Shown: positions 26,306-37,000 of the stretch, piece by piece
Position numbering within the stretch: the first letter of the stretch is position 1
Layout: each line of letters begins with the position of its first letter
NCBI GenBank assembly: GCA_964421085.1
Contig: CAYQVO010000015.1
Location: 10,582 to 74,581, forward strand
Length of the DNA stretch: 64,000 bases
Source: CAYQVO01 sp964421085
GTDB lineage: Bacteria; Bdellovibrionota_C; UBA2361; CAYQVO01
Direction of reading: 5' to 3'
Program-made: the position numbers and the translations under genes
Notes under the pieces: generated by a model
What the model was told of the DNA's origin: nothing
The model's input: only the letters and a program-made list of their open reading frames with translations
Database searches by the model: none

Positions 26306-26552
26306 AGCGCCCAATGACTCTCTTCGCCTCGGAAACCAGGACCGACGATTCCACCGGTTCTGCGATGTGCGCCTGAAATCCGGCTTCCTCCGCCCTGATC
26401 CGATCCTCGGCGCGGGCAAGAGCGGCAGGCGCAATCGCCGGAATGATGCGGATGGTTTCTTTATCCGAAGCGGCGGCAGGGAGGGGGACAGGCCATCCTG
26501 CCCCGGCTGTGATCCCCTTCGAGATGCTGATGTCTCTATCCATAATCTTCAA
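26306..26552 (-). pseudogene. C-terminal remnant of a response-regulator receiver domain
   Basis: On the minus strand the frame contains RIIPAIAPAALARAEDRIR, then AEEAGFQAHIAEPVESSVLV, then SEAKRVIGR. This matches the second half of a CheY-like receiver domain: the strand before the conserved Thr/Ser, the helix, AGF.., the conserved Lys-Pro (here EP) and the final helix. The phospho-acceptor Asp half is absent and the Lys before Pro is replaced by Glu, so it cannot be a working receiver. It fills the 330-base space between pyrF and the RNase gene and runs a little into the pyrF tail. Confidence 0.5.
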
Positions 26553-26637
26553 GCTTGAGGCAAATCACCATGTACCACAAGCCTGCCGCCACAGTCCCAA
26601 GTTGACATACCCCTCGAAACCACGGATCGTGTCGATA

Positions 26638-28722
26638 ATGTCTGCCGCACCGAAAACTCCCCCGCGCACCCAGGAACCCTCTATCCTGCCTGGGACACTT
26701 GTCATTTACGAAAATGAAGCGGCACCAATAGTCGGCGCAGTCACGGCAGGCAGGAAGGACAAATTTCTGATATTCAACGACCGGGGGCGCGAAATCGAAC
26801 TCCCGCCGAACCGTCTCTATGTCCTCCCCGGAAAGCTGCCGGCAGATGCGGGCTCTAACGAAGCCCGGGAGGATTATCTCCGCGGGCTCCGGGACGATGC
26901 GGCAAGATTCGCAGCGACTGTCGATCTTGAAGAAATATGGCTTTTTCTTCATGAGGACGGTTCTGAATTCACGAATGAACAGCTCTGCATCCTTTATTAC
27001 GGCACCAACGATCTGGTGAAACACCTCGGGCTTCGGCTCGCGCTTCTTTCAGACTCGACTTACTTCAAGCGGGGAAAAGAAACGTTCATCCCGAGGCCGG
27101 AGGACGTCATTGAAGAATTGAAGCACGCGCGCGACGTGCGCGATCGCAAAGATCAGCTCAGACAGCTCGCGGTGGACTTCGCCGGCAGGAGGCTGCTCGA
27201 CAAGGCCGCGCCTGTTCCGTCCGGAGTCGAGCCGCTCATTAACTCCGTTGCCGATCTTGCCGCGCTCTCCCCGTCTCTGGATCACATCCATCAGCGGGAA
27301 GCGATGGAGTTCATCGAGCAGGCTTCTGAAACGCATCGCATCTCACTGAACGGACAGCCGGAACGAAGAGCTTTTGATTTTCTCCTTGCGATTGGAGTCT
27401 TCGACCGCCGCACCAACCCGCGGATAATCCGTCACAAGCCTCCGATTGCGTTCTCCGGGGAGGCTCTGGCTGAAGCTGAGTCGGTGCGGATACCTGAACG
27501 GGTCGACGAGTATTCCGCGCCGGGCCTGGTTCCAAGACACGATTTCTCCTCTATCAGAAGCTTTACGGTTGACGACGTGTCTACCCGGGACATGGATGAC
27601 GCCCTTTCGATTGTCCAGCGCCCTGACGGGTATACGCTTTACATTCATGTAAGCGAAGTTGCCTCATTCCTGCAGAAGGGATCGATTCTCGATCTGGAGG
27701 CGAGAAAAAGGGCCACTTCTCTCTATCTTCCTGAACGGAAACTGAACATGCTTCCCCCTGCGCTGAGTGAGAACTCTTTCTCACTGGTCGAAGGCCGGCT
27801 GAGACCGGTTTTGACGTGCGCTTTCGAAATCGACCGGAATTATGAAGTCCTGGATTCGCGGATAATGGCGGGACTCGTGAGAATTCAGCAGCGGTACAAT
27901 TATGAGGAGATAGATGAAGCTCTTTTGACAGGCGATCGTGAGTTCGACATTCTTCATCAGATTGCGTCGTCCAGAGAAATGCATCGTATCGCCAACGATG
28001 GTTTCAAAGTACACAAGCGCGATGTGTCGATCCACGTGGACGACTCAGGAACCATCACGCTGAGCGATTTCGACGAGCACAGCCCTGCACGGAGTCTGGT
28101 CGGCGAAATGATGATTCTCGCAAATGAATGCATCGCCCGGTTCTGTCTCGGCCACGATCTGCCTGTTCCCTACCGCGGACAGGAACCATCGGATCCGGAC
28201 GACGGCGCTCTGGCAAAAATACCTCAGGGACCCGCTTATGACTTCGCCGTTAAATCCAGACTGAAACGGTCGGAGACGAGTTTTTCGCCGATTCCTCACG
28301 CAAATCTGGGACTCGACGCGTACACACAGGCCACTTCGCCAATCCGCCGTTATCTTGATCTCTGTGTGCAGCGGCAGATCGTGTCGCAGCTTAAAGGCGA
28401 CCCGCCGGCTTATTCGCTGCCCGAGTTCGAAGAATTGAACGCGGTCGTCCAGGAGAATCTCGCGGTGGCGCACACCGTCGCCCGTGAATCGAAGCGTTAC
28501 TGGCTTTATCGTTACCTCGAAAAAATGGGCAAATCAGGAAAAACAATCGGGGGGACAGTCGTCCGTACAGATCTGAAAAACCCTCTTGTTGAGCTGGATG
28601 TCGTTTATGTGACAGTTCCTGCCCGCATTTCCGGCAATTTTTCACCGGGCGATCACTTCCAGTTCAGGATTGTCAATGTCGATGCGCTTTCGGATTACGT
28701 GAGGCTGGAGGCGGTTCTGTAA
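26638..28722 (+). CDS. RNase II/RNase R-type exoribonuclease (RNB domain)
   Basis: This 694-residue protein has an N-terminal OB-like region, then the RNB catalytic domain beginning about residue 305. The magnesium-binding acidic cluster is DVSTRDMDDALSI; HVSEVASF and YTQATSPIRRYLDL are further signatures. It degrades RNA 3' to 5'. The C-terminus carries a short S1-like OB fold (GTVVRTDLKNPLVELD). It is smaller than RNase R (about 800) and has an atypical N-terminus, as in the cyanobacterial/chloroplast-like branch. I start at ATG 26638 (MSAAPK); the upstream part of the frame runs through the receiver remnant. Confidence 0.88.
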   Translation: MSAAPKTPPRTQEPSILPGTLVIYENEAAPIVGAVTAGRKDKFLIFNDRGREIELPPNRLYVLPGKLPADAGSNEAREDYLRGLRDDAARFAATVDLEEIWLFLHEDGSEFTNEQLCILYYGTNDLVKHLGLRLALLSDSTYFKRGKETFIPRPEDVIEELKHARDVRDRKDQLRQLAVDFAGRRLLDKAAPVPSGVEPLINSVADLAALSPSLDHIHQREAMEFIEQASETHRISLNGQPERRAFDFLLAIGVFDRRTNPRIIRHKPPIAFSGEALAEAESVRIPERVDEYSAPGLVPRHDFSSIRSFTVDDVSTRDMDDALSIVQRPDGYTLYIHVSEVASFLQKGSILDLEARKRATSLYLPERKLNMLPPALSENSFSLVEGRLRPVLTCAFEIDRNYEVLDSRIMAGLVRIQQRYNYEEIDEALLTGDREFDILHQIASSREMHRIANDGFKVHKRDVSIHVDDSGTITLSDFDEHSPARSLVGEMMILANECIARFCLGHDLPVPYRGQEPSDPDDGALAKIPQGPAYDFAVKSRLKRSETSFSPIPHANLGLDAYTQATSPIRRYLDLCVQRQIVSQLKGDPPAYSLPEFEELNAVVQENLAVAHTVARESKRYWLYRYLEKMGKSGKTIGGTVVRTDLKNPLVELDVVYVTVPARISGNFSPGDHFQFRIVNVDALSDYVRLEAVL

Positions 28723-28726
28723 CGCG

Positions 28727-28912
28727 TCAGTTCATGATGAAGCGGTTCGAACATCCCTCGAACGAGATGCATTCTTCGGCTGCTTCCTGGCACGCTTCGT
28801 TGATGATTTCAAACGCCCGGGTAAGAGTGTCGAGCTCTTCAATAGTGGTTTCGAGCTTCTCCAAAGCTTCCGCCTGAGTCGTTTTCTGAGGGGCTTTTCC
28901 GGGCTTTTCCAT
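28727..28912 (-). CDS. Small conserved-looking hypothetical protein
   Basis: This 61-residue protein starts MEKPGKAPQKTTQAEALEKL. It is mostly one long helix (EALEKLETTIEELDTLTRAFEI with heptad-like leucines) followed by a two-cysteine tail (AACQE... region has NEACQEAAEECISFEGC). A ribosome-like AAGGAAGG precedes the ATG. It ends four bases past the RNase stop, tail to tail. Nothing supports a function; the three cysteines in the last 25 residues could bind metal. The 297-base space to murJ (28913-29209) shows only a short direct repeat (TTGTTCA twice near 29020) and no gene. Confidence 0.5.
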   Translation of the reverse strand: MEKPGKAPQKTTQAEALEKLETTIEELDTLTRAFEIINEACQEAAEECISFEGCSNRFIMN

Positions 28913-29209
28913 GAACCTTCCTTTTGAACCTGTCAGACCTCGCGGCCCTGAACACTTGTGACAAAGCACATTTCGGGCCAGGGAGATATTCGGCCCGCGT
29001 CATTCAGAACTTGAGGGGATTGTTCAATTGTTCAGTTGTATCAACCAGTTGCATGGCGAGTTCCAGGGAGTTCCGGGACACCCGGAAAACGGCGGGAAAA
29101 AGATGCCGTCAAGAACCTGTCAGGAAGGGGCAGAACCCGTTCCTGTCAAAATGTCTGTTCTCTATGCTAAAAGTATACGCGGGTTTTCCTAAAAGGACTT
29201 CTATTAACC

Positions 29210-30865
29210 GTGTCTGCTTCCGAATCTCCGTCAACGATTCGCGGTGTTCCCGCGCCGTCAATGCTTCGCGGCGCCACTGTGGTAAGCAGCCTCACACTTG
29301 TCAGCCGTGTGCTTGGCTTTGTCCGCGAAATTCTCGTGGCCCGTCTTTTTGGCGGAGGCGTGCTTGCAGACGCCTTGTTCGTTGCGTTCAGAATTCCAAA
29401 TCTGCTGAGAAGTATCTTCGCTGAAGGGGCGCTTACATCCGCTTTCGTGCCGGTATTTGCGGGAGAACTTGCAAAGGGCCGGGATGAAGCGCGTTCTGCA
29501 ATACGTTCAATCTCCGGGCTCCTGATAAGCGCGACAGCTTTTGTAACTGTCCTCGGGATAGTATTCGCGGATCAAATCGTCACAGCGATCGCTCCGGGGT
29601 TTGCAGAAGGAACAGAACGCCGCGAACTGTGCGTCCTCCTCACACGGATACTGATGCCGTACATCATGTGCGTGAGCATCGTTGCTCTGTTGAATGGAGC
29701 TCTGAACTCAGTTCACATTTTCGGGGCTTCCGCTCTCGCCCAGGTCGTGATGAATCTGTCGCTTATTGCGGGCGCCCTGGCTGCGGCGTGGTTTGGAGAA
29801 TGGCAGGCAGCGATTGTTCTCGCGTGGTCTGCGCTCGCCGGGGGCATTCTTCAGATCGTCGCGCAGATTCCCGCTCTTCGCCGCTCGGGATTTTCGGTGA
29901 TGCCGTCCCTCCGGATGTGGTCAGACGCGTCGAAGCAGGTCGTGCATCTGATGCTTCCCGCTGTTCTTGGAGCGGCGGTATATCAGCTCTCCATATTTCT
30001 GAGCACACAACTTGCTTCCATTCTCGAGCCGGGAAGCGTAGCCTGGCTTTCCTACGCGGACAGGCTCTCGCAGCTCCCTGTCGGTGTCTTTGCAATTGCC
30101 CTTTCATCCGTTCTTCTTCCGGCACTTTCAAATGCCCAGGCCCGGGGAGATTCGGAACAGTTCAAAGGGAATCTGCTTGATGCCCTCAGGTTCACGAGCT
30201 TTCTCATGATCCCGGCTGCTCTTTTCCTCTTTGCGTTTGCGCACCCGCTGATTCAGATGCTTTTCGAGAGAGGAAAATTCGATTCTCTCGATACCCTGAA
30301 GACGGCACTTGCCGCCCAGGCATTCAGCCTGGGATTGTGGGCTGTAAGCTGCCATTCAATGCTTGTCCGGGCGTTCAACGCGCAGAGGGACACTAAAACT
30401 CCGGCAGTAATCGGCATCGCCACACTGGGCATTCAGCTTTTTCTTTCCGTGCTTTTCATGGGAACCCCCGTTCCCGACGGCGCCTTTGCCACTTTCATTG
30501 CCGATCTGCAGGATTCCCTCGGTTCGGTCCTTTTCAGACTTGAGCTTGGACATGCTGGGCTTGCCCTGTCCTCGAGCATGACTTTTTTCTGCTCCGCGGC
30601 GTTTCTGGCGATTATCCTGACGAGACGTATGCCCTCTATTGAATGGGACGCGTTCCTTCAGTCGAGCATCCAGGGTCTTATTGCGGCGCTTATCACGGGC
30701 GCCGGACTTGCGGTTCTACACTCATTCATTCCGCGGCCCGTTATTTTCCTCATGGCAGGTGTTCCATTCGGCATCGCTGTGGAGGTTTCCCTTCTTCATC
30801 TCATGCGGAGCAGAGAGCTTGGAGAGGCCTTTGCGACGGTGAGGAGGAAGATGCGGCGCGGGTGA
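29210..30865 (+). CDS. murJ: Lipid II flippase MurJ
   Basis: This 551-residue MOP-superfamily protein with about 14 membrane helices moves lipid II across the inner membrane. Family signatures are SRVLGFVREILVARLFG, ADALFVAFRIPNLLRSIFAEG and AFVPVF near the N-terminus, and VGVFAIALSSVLLPALS in the middle. The start is a GTG at 29210 with AAAGGA about 14 bases upstream. It stands alone, convergent with the LysA-like gene. Confidence 0.95.
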   Translation: MSASESPSTIRGVPAPSMLRGATVVSSLTLVSRVLGFVREILVARLFGGGVLADALFVAFRIPNLLRSIFAEGALTSAFVPVFAGELAKGRDEARSAIRSISGLLISATAFVTVLGIVFADQIVTAIAPGFAEGTERRELCVLLTRILMPYIMCVSIVALLNGALNSVHIFGASALAQVVMNLSLIAGALAAAWFGEWQAAIVLAWSALAGGILQIVAQIPALRRSGFSVMPSLRMWSDASKQVVHLMLPAVLGAAVYQLSIFLSTQLASILEPGSVAWLSYADRLSQLPVGVFAIALSSVLLPALSNAQARGDSEQFKGNLLDALRFTSFLMIPAALFLFAFAHPLIQMLFERGKFDSLDTLKTALAAQAFSLGLWAVSCHSMLVRAFNAQRDTKTPAVIGIATLGIQLFLSVLFMGTPVPDGAFATFIADLQDSLGSVLFRLELGHAGLALSSSMTFFCSAAFLAIILTRRMPSIEWDAFLQSSIQGLIAALITGAGLAVLHSFIPRPVIFLMAGVPFGIAVEVSLLHLMRSRELGEAFATVRRKMRRG

Positions 30866-30923
30866 ATATCCGCCCACGACCTTTCTACCTCGCTCAGGGT
30901 AAACACGTGCGGCCGATAATGGC

Positions 30924-32348
30924 CTATAACCCCAACTGCGACCCGAGGGTTCTTCCGTAATCTGCAAGATCGGGAAGCTCAGGCATTTGCTCTCCGGCGT
31001 AAACGGCGCTGCCTGCTTCATCCTTCTCGATGCAGTGAAGATGCCCGTCAGGGGTCAGAAGATAAGACGCAACATCAGGAAACGAATTATAATGCTTCAC
31101 GCTCATTCCGGCGCAGTATGCGCCGGACCCATCTATGACGAGGATATCGCCGATCTTTGCCTCGATAAGGCGCCTTGGTTTGAGTTCCTCGGGATCCCCC
31201 GGCGCCGGAGTAAGAATATCTCCGCTCTCGCAGCAGTGACCCACTACTACATACTCTTTTGCGCCTCGCGGCTCATTGACCGCAGGCACAACTGAAATTC
31301 GATGCTGCGCTCCGTAAAGAGTAGGGCGCGTCACCTCAGTCATACCGGCGTTTATTTTGATGAAATTAAATCCCGTCTCGCCTGTGTCGGTAATGTCATG
31401 AACGGACGCGACAAGCGCGCCGGCATTTGCGACAAAAAAAGTGCCCGGCTCGATTTCGAGTTTGAGCTTCCTGCCGTGATCACGATAGAACTGCACAAAT
31501 TCCTCCGCGATGGGCTGCCCTACCACCTGAAGGTCGGTGGCGTCTTCTTCAGGCATGCGCGCGATCTTGAATCCTCCCCCGAGATTTACCGTGTTAACCG
31601 CTTGAAAGCGCACGGCAATTCTCAGCGTAAGCCTCGCACAGTGCTGCCATACTTTAGGATCGGAACCCGAGCCTATATGCGAATGAATCCGCGTGATATC
31701 AAGACTATGCCTGGCTGCAATGTCTTCCACCTTATCAAGGTACTCATGCCATATGCCGAAACTGGACGAAGGGCCTCCGACGTTTGTTCTTTTTGTACCG
31801 CCGGATCCAAGTCCAGGGTTCACCCTTGTGCTCACTTCCGTCCCGGGGAAAAGCTGCCCGTAAACCTCGAGCTGATTCAGCGAACATGCGTTAAAGAGCA
31901 CTCCCGCTTCAATCAAATCCTCGAAAACCGGAGGAATTTTTTCCGGATTAACGCCGTTCCTTATTCTCTCTTCCCTCTCTCTGCGTGTCGGAGGACACTC
32001 CTGGGCCGTCAACTGAATGTGCCCGGCCGGAATGCCCGCGTCCATTGCTCTCTTTGCCTCCCAGGCGCTGCTCGCATCGATATGGATTCCCGCCCTGTTG
32101 AAGAGCCGGGTTATCGCGCCGTTAGGACAGGCCTTCATTGCATATCTGACGGTAAGACCGTATGCATTTGGAAATTCAAGCGCTTCAGTCGCCTGCCTGA
32201 GAACAGCCTCCATGTCATATACAAAAACGGGGGTGCCGCATCGCTTTGCTATTTCCCTCGCCTTTTCATACGTGAGGAACACAGGTGTTGAAACAGGCGA
32301 TGCAGGATGGACGTTGTGAGGAACCCCGGTTGATGTTGCTATAGTCAT
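30924..32348 (-). CDS. lysA: Diaminopimelate decarboxylase-like PLP enzyme
   Basis: This 474-residue fold III PLP decarboxylase most resembles LysA, which makes lysine from meso-DAP. K72 in VRYAMKACPN should bind PLP; the HSHIGSGSD, NLGGGFKIARM and EPGTFFVANAG blocks bind the cofactor and phosphate; VGHCCESGD supplies the catalytic cysteine. It carries an insert (about residues 110-150) and a C-terminal extension, so it is longer than typical LysA (about 420). A relative acting on another diamino acid is possible. With dapE at the left of the window, a DAP/lysine role is reasonable. No ribosome site is visible before ATG 32348. Confidence 0.82.
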   Translation of the reverse strand: MTIATSTGVPHNVHPASPVSTPVFLTYEKAREIAKRCGTPVFVYDMEAVLRQATEALEFPNAYGLTVRYAMKACPNGAITRLFNRAGIHIDASSAWEAKRAMDAGIPAGHIQLTAQECPPTRREREERIRNGVNPEKIPPVFEDLIEAGVLFNACSLNQLEVYGQLFPGTEVSTRVNPGLGSGGTKRTNVGGPSSSFGIWHEYLDKVEDIAARHSLDITRIHSHIGSGSDPKVWQHCARLTLRIAVRFQAVNTVNLGGGFKIARMPEEDATDLQVVGQPIAEEFVQFYRDHGRKLKLEIEPGTFFVANAGALVASVHDITDTGETGFNFIKINAGMTEVTRPTLYGAQHRISVVPAVNEPRGAKEYVVVGHCCESGDILTPAPGDPEELKPRRLIEAKIGDILVIDGSGAYCAGMSVKHYNSFPDVASYLLTPDGHLHCIEKDEAGSAVYAGEQMPELPDLADYGRTLGSQLGL

Positions 32349-32438
32349 TGGTCAAAAACAGTTATGAACATAAAAGACAGACAAAGTATACCGCGCGGAG
32401 CGATCTAATCAACACAGGGCGGAGAAAAATAAAAACAT

Positions 32439-32477
32439 GAAAAAACGGCGGCATCTCTTTTCGAGAATACCGCCGTT
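32439..32477 (-). terminator. Rho-independent terminator after the FadL-type gene
   Basis: AACGGCGG (32444-32451) and CCGCCGTT (32470-32477) form a perfect eight-base stem. On the minus strand the hairpin is followed by a run of six T residues. It lies 28 bases past the stop of the FadL-like gene. Confidence 0.85.
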
Positions 32478-32504
32478 ATTGACAAGGGGAAACGAACCCT
32501 GCGC

Positions 32505-33857
32505 TCAGAAGGTATACACCAGCTGCGCGCTGTAAAGATCGATCCCCAGATCCCATTCGCCTATCAGCTCATCGCCCGTGGCGGAAACGACATGCGACTT
32601 CGCACCGGGGACAAACAGATGCGCGTATGAAACATCAAGTCTCAACTGCTCGATGAAGTTGTAACTTGCTCCAAACGCCATCCAGTACCTGTCGTTACCG
32701 GGTATGCGCGGGGTCCTGTGCCACTTGTCGGAGATCGGTTCTTCATCGATTGTGAAACCGGCCCTGAGTGTAAGCTCGGGGATGGGCTTGTATGCTGTAC
32801 CTATCGACCATCTCCAGACGTTGTCCCAGTTTTCATTAACGACGCTGTCAGGCTGCACCGAGTCGAACTGAACGCGGAGCTCCCTGAACCTGGCCCACCT
32901 TGTCCACGCGATGTCGCCCATGACCGACCACTGGTCGTTGATTTTCCATATACCGCCGCCGGCGATAATTTCAGGAAGGTTCAGCTCTGCAGAAGCGTCT
33001 GTGTCCGTGAAAAGGCCGGTCGACGTGAGAATGCGGGCGTTTTCCGGAACTGTAAATCTGGCATCGCCTGTCAGGTCGACCTTGATGTTCGATCGGTATG
33101 AAAGCCCGATGCTCGACCCTTCACAGAACGAATAGGAAACGCCTGCTGTTGCGCCGACACCCCAGTCGTCTCCCTTCACACGGGCATGTCCATCAGCCTG
33201 CTCGGGCAGAAGTCCAAGAGCGCTCGCGGTGGGGAGGCCGAGAGTCGCGACTCCAATAGTTCCAAAGTCGATGGCGTTGCTCAGTTCTGCTCCGGCATAG
33301 AGAACATTGACGGCAGCGCCAATGGAGAGCTCATCAGTGATGTTGTAGCTTGCCGCAGGAGAAATAGAGACCGCGGTCATTTCAGTCTTGATTGCCGAAT
33401 AACGTCCAACCCATGTACTCGAATAGTCCGTCGCAAGACCGAATGGAGAATTAACGCCCAGACCCGCAGTGAATCCGCTTTCGAGAGGAAGCACGGTGTA
33501 AAAAGCGGGCACCAGGGCGGTCTTTCCGCCATCGCGGCCATCGTCGCCTGAAGTGAGAGGATTGACGACGCCTCCATGATTGAGGTGCGATCCCTGATTT
33601 GCGAACTCCGCACTCGGTACGACGAACGTGCCGCCTAACGACACGAGATTACTCTTTATCTTTCTCATCGCCGCCGGATTAAAGAAAATGGCGCTGCCAT
33701 CTTCGTACCCGGCCGTGGCGCCGGCAAATGCCGTTCCCTGACCTTCGGAACTCTGTTCCAGAAGCGCGAACCCTCCGGCGTATGAATCGAGTGCTCCCGC
33801 TGTGAGCATATAGATTCCCGCCAGCAAGGCCCCTGTAAGCCTTAATCCATCTCTCAT
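32505..33857 (-). CDS. fadL: FadL/OmpP1-type outer-membrane transport protein
   Basis: This 450-residue beta-barrel protein has a signal peptide (LLAGIYMLTAGALDSYAGG) and the FadL N-terminal hallmark GFALLEQSSEGQGTAFAG followed by FFNPAAM. Alternating hydrophobic strands run to a terminal aromatic residue (QLVYTF), as needed for outer-membrane insertion. It should let long-chain fatty acids or other hydrophobic compounds in. The neighbour aas uses fatty acids for phospholipid repair. GGGAGAG precedes the ATG; a terminator follows. Confidence 0.9.
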   Translation of the reverse strand: MRDGLRLTGALLAGIYMLTAGALDSYAGGFALLEQSSEGQGTAFAGATAGYEDGSAIFFNPAAMRKIKSNLVSLGGTFVVPSAEFANQGSHLNHGGVVNPLTSGDDGRDGGKTALVPAFYTVLPLESGFTAGLGVNSPFGLATDYSSTWVGRYSAIKTEMTAVSISPAASYNITDELSIGAAVNVLYAGAELSNAIDFGTIGVATLGLPTASALGLLPEQADGHARVKGDDWGVGATAGVSYSFCEGSSIGLSYRSNIKVDLTGDARFTVPENARILTSTGLFTDTDASAELNLPEIIAGGGIWKINDQWSVMGDIAWTRWARFRELRVQFDSVQPDSVVNENWDNVWRWSIGTAYKPIPELTLRAGFTIDEEPISDKWHRTPRIPGNDRYWMAFGASYNFIEQLRLDVSYAHLFVPGAKSHVVSATGDELIGEWDLGIDLYSAQLVYTF

Positions 33858-34006
33858 CTTGACTCTCCCTTGAGAACGTTCGGGTAAACGTGATTGTCGT
33901 ATGTTATGAAAAAATTTAAGTCAACATTGATCGGGAAATAATTATGATCAAAAAGGGAAATACACCGCGTCAGCCCCGGGCTCCCATAAAGTGAGGTGTT
34001 TTATTC

Positions 34007-37000
34007 ATGAATAACTCTTCCCTCTCGTTCAAAGCGCTCCTGCTCGCCGCGTTTACCGCGGCATTCGACGACCTTGCGATAAAGACCGGCATTCTGCTTC
34101 TTGTAGCGTCGAGGACTCAGAATGCATTTTATGCGGGCTCACTGTTTCTCGCGCTCGCGGTGTTTCCGGTTCTCCCGTCGATACTGCTTTCCCCGTTTAC
34201 CGGGCTTCTGGCGGACAAGATTGGAAAGCCTGTTGTTCTGAAAATTACCAAAGTCATAGAGTTCATCCTCGTGCTCGCAGGCGCTTACTTCGTCTCGCAG
34301 GACCAGCTCGCCGGATGCCTTGTTGTCGCACTCCTGCTTGGCGTTACCACTTCGTTTTTCACGCCGCTCAAGTACGCCCTTATTCCCGAGCTCGTCGATG
34401 TCCAGGACCTCTCGGTGGCAAACGGCCGGATCCTGTTCGCGAAATATGCCGCGTACGTCACGGGTCTCGTGATTCTCGGCAGCGCCACACTGGGCGGCTA
34501 TGACGTTCCTGTGCTGCTTGCATCGCTCACATCCGCCGCCGGCGCAGTTGGATGTGTCGCCGCTTTCCTGATTTACAGTGATGTGCGCAGTCCATCTGAG
34601 GCCTGCTGTTCATGGCGGCGTGTTGCCGAGTCGTGGCGCGAGATCCGCGGGAACCGGGAGCTTTTTCTTGCGATGCTCTCATTCGCCGTCTTCCTCACAA
34701 TTGGAGCAGTCTTCCAGCTCATCACCACGATTTACCTTCCGTCCACGTCGGGCCTGACTCAGGTTCAGACAACGCTTCTCCTGTGCTCATTATGCGCAGG
34801 CATAGCAGCAGGCGCTCTGATTGCAGGCAGAGTGTCTCTCGGAAAAGTCGAGATTGGGCTTGTGCCGGCGGGCGCCTTCGGCGTGGCGCTCCTTCTTTTC
34901 GTCTCCGCATTCGCGTTTCACACCTACATCGCGCTCTGGGTCCTCTACTTTTTCTCCGGAGTGTTCGGAGGCGCAGCCGTAATTCCTCTCAATTCGCTTT
35001 TTCAGATGAAGAGTCCGCGCGAGCACCGGGGGGCGTTCCTCGGCATCAGTCACGCGTTCTCCCAGATAATAGTCCTGGGAGTATCTCTTCTTGTACTTGC
35101 TGCCCACGCTCTCGACTCTCCCGACCCGCGGATCCTGTTCATCCTGTCCGGCGCGGCAACCATCGTAGTGTCCATAATTGCGCTCAAGCACACCCCGATT
35201 GCTCTCATACGGTGCATCAACTGGATATTCACCAACACTTTTTACAAGCTGAGCGTCAGCGGCGCGGAAAACGTGCCGCCTCAGGGAGGCGCGCTTCTTA
35301 TATGCAACCACATCTCGTATTTCGACCCTTTTCTTGTTTCCGCATCGCTCCAGAGAAGCGTCCGTTTTCTCGTGTCGCGGCCGCTTTTCAAAGTTCCGGT
35401 CCTCCGCCAGGTGCTGACGACTATGCGCGCAATACCAATCTCTCCGAAAGACAAGCCCAAGGAGCTTGTCGCTTCGCTTCAGGCAGCGCGGGAAGCTCTG
35501 CAGAAGGGATATCTTGTCTGTGTATTTGCGGAGGGAGAACCTTCCCGTGTGCGGCACATGCTGCGCTTCAGCCGGGGACTCGAACACATTCTGCGGGGTC
35601 TCGACAATATACCGATAATCCCCGCCTATCTTGATCAGACCTGGGGAAGTCTCTTCGACCGCCGGGAGGGCAGGTACACCTTCAACATGCCGCGTGAAAT
35701 CCCCTACCCTGCATCTGTCACCTTCGGCCCGGCGCTTCCGGCGTCATCTGCCGTCTTTGAGGTGCGCCAGACTATTTCTGAACTTGGAACCACTGCTTTC
35801 TCCCGTAGAAAACGGGAATCGAGATTCCTGCAGCTTGCTTTTCTCAAGGAAGCAAAGTCCCATCCGTTCCGGGCGACTCTCTTTGAATCGAGCGGCAAAA
35901 AAGTGCCGAACATACGCGCACTGACCGGCGCGTTCCTTATGAGAGAAGCTCTGAGACCGAGGTTCGGCGAATCCGAAAAGAATATAGGCATCTGGCTTCC
36001 TCCCTGCATCGGGGCTGCTCTTGCAAACCTCGCGATGCTGATGGGCGGGAAGGTCCCTGTTAATCTGAACTATACGGCAGGCAAAGAAGCTCTTGATCAC
36101 TCCCTTTCGCAGGCCGGCATTCGCACCATAATCACCAGCAGGCAGGTCGCCGCCAAACTGCCTCCCCCTCAGAATGCTCAGCACATATTTCTCGAAGACA
36201 TCATGGAGAGTTTCAACGGAAAACACCGCATTTTTGCGCTTCTCCGTATGGTGCTCACGCCCCGGTGGATTCTGCAGAGGATGTTCATTACGCGGGACGC
36301 TTCGCATGATGACATGGCGACAATCGTGTTTTCAAGCGGCAGCACGGGAATTCCAAAGGGAGTCATGCTTTCGCACGGCAACATCAGTTCGAACGTCGAG
36401 AGCATGTACAATGCGCTTGCGTTCTCGCGCAATGATATGCTGGTCGGCGTCCTTCCGTTCTTTCACTCGTTTGGTCTCACCACGTGTCTCTGGCTTCCGC
36501 TTATCGCGGGCGTCAAAGTTGTCTATCATTTCACACCTCTCGATGCCGAAGTAATCGGCGATATGGTGGCCCGCGAAAAGGCGACAATTCTTCTTGGAAC
36601 TCCGACGTTTCTTCTTAACTATATACGCAGGATTCCCAGAGAGAAGTTCAAGAGTCTCCGCTGGGTGGTTGTCGGCGCTGAAAAACTGCGGAACAACATG
36701 GCTGCGGCGTTCACCGAGGCCTTCGGGATAATTCCCTTCGAAGGTTACGGATGCACGGAACTTTCTCCCGTTGCGATGATTAATGTTCCCGATGTCAAAG
36801 AAACCGGCCGCGACCAGGTGGGAAATAAGCCGGGCACCGTCGGACATCCAATTCCAGGCGTTGCGGTAAAAGTTGTGGATCTGGAAACCAGAAAACCCGT
36901 CCAGCTCGGCGAGATGGGCGTCCTTCTTGTGAAAGGACCAAACGTCATGAAAGGCTACCTCAACGAGCCCGCAAAAACCGATGAAGTGGTGTGGGACGGC

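Noticed and set aside
25409..26434. Long minus-strand frame opposite pyrF (341 residues)
   Set aside because: It is the shadow of pyrF; composition is Arg/Ser-rich and no family is visible except the receiver-like part of a different minus-strand frame.
28924..29424. 166-residue plus-strand frame before murJ
   Set aside because: It runs into murJ in another frame and its residues (Arg/Cys/Ser-rich) do not look like a real protein.
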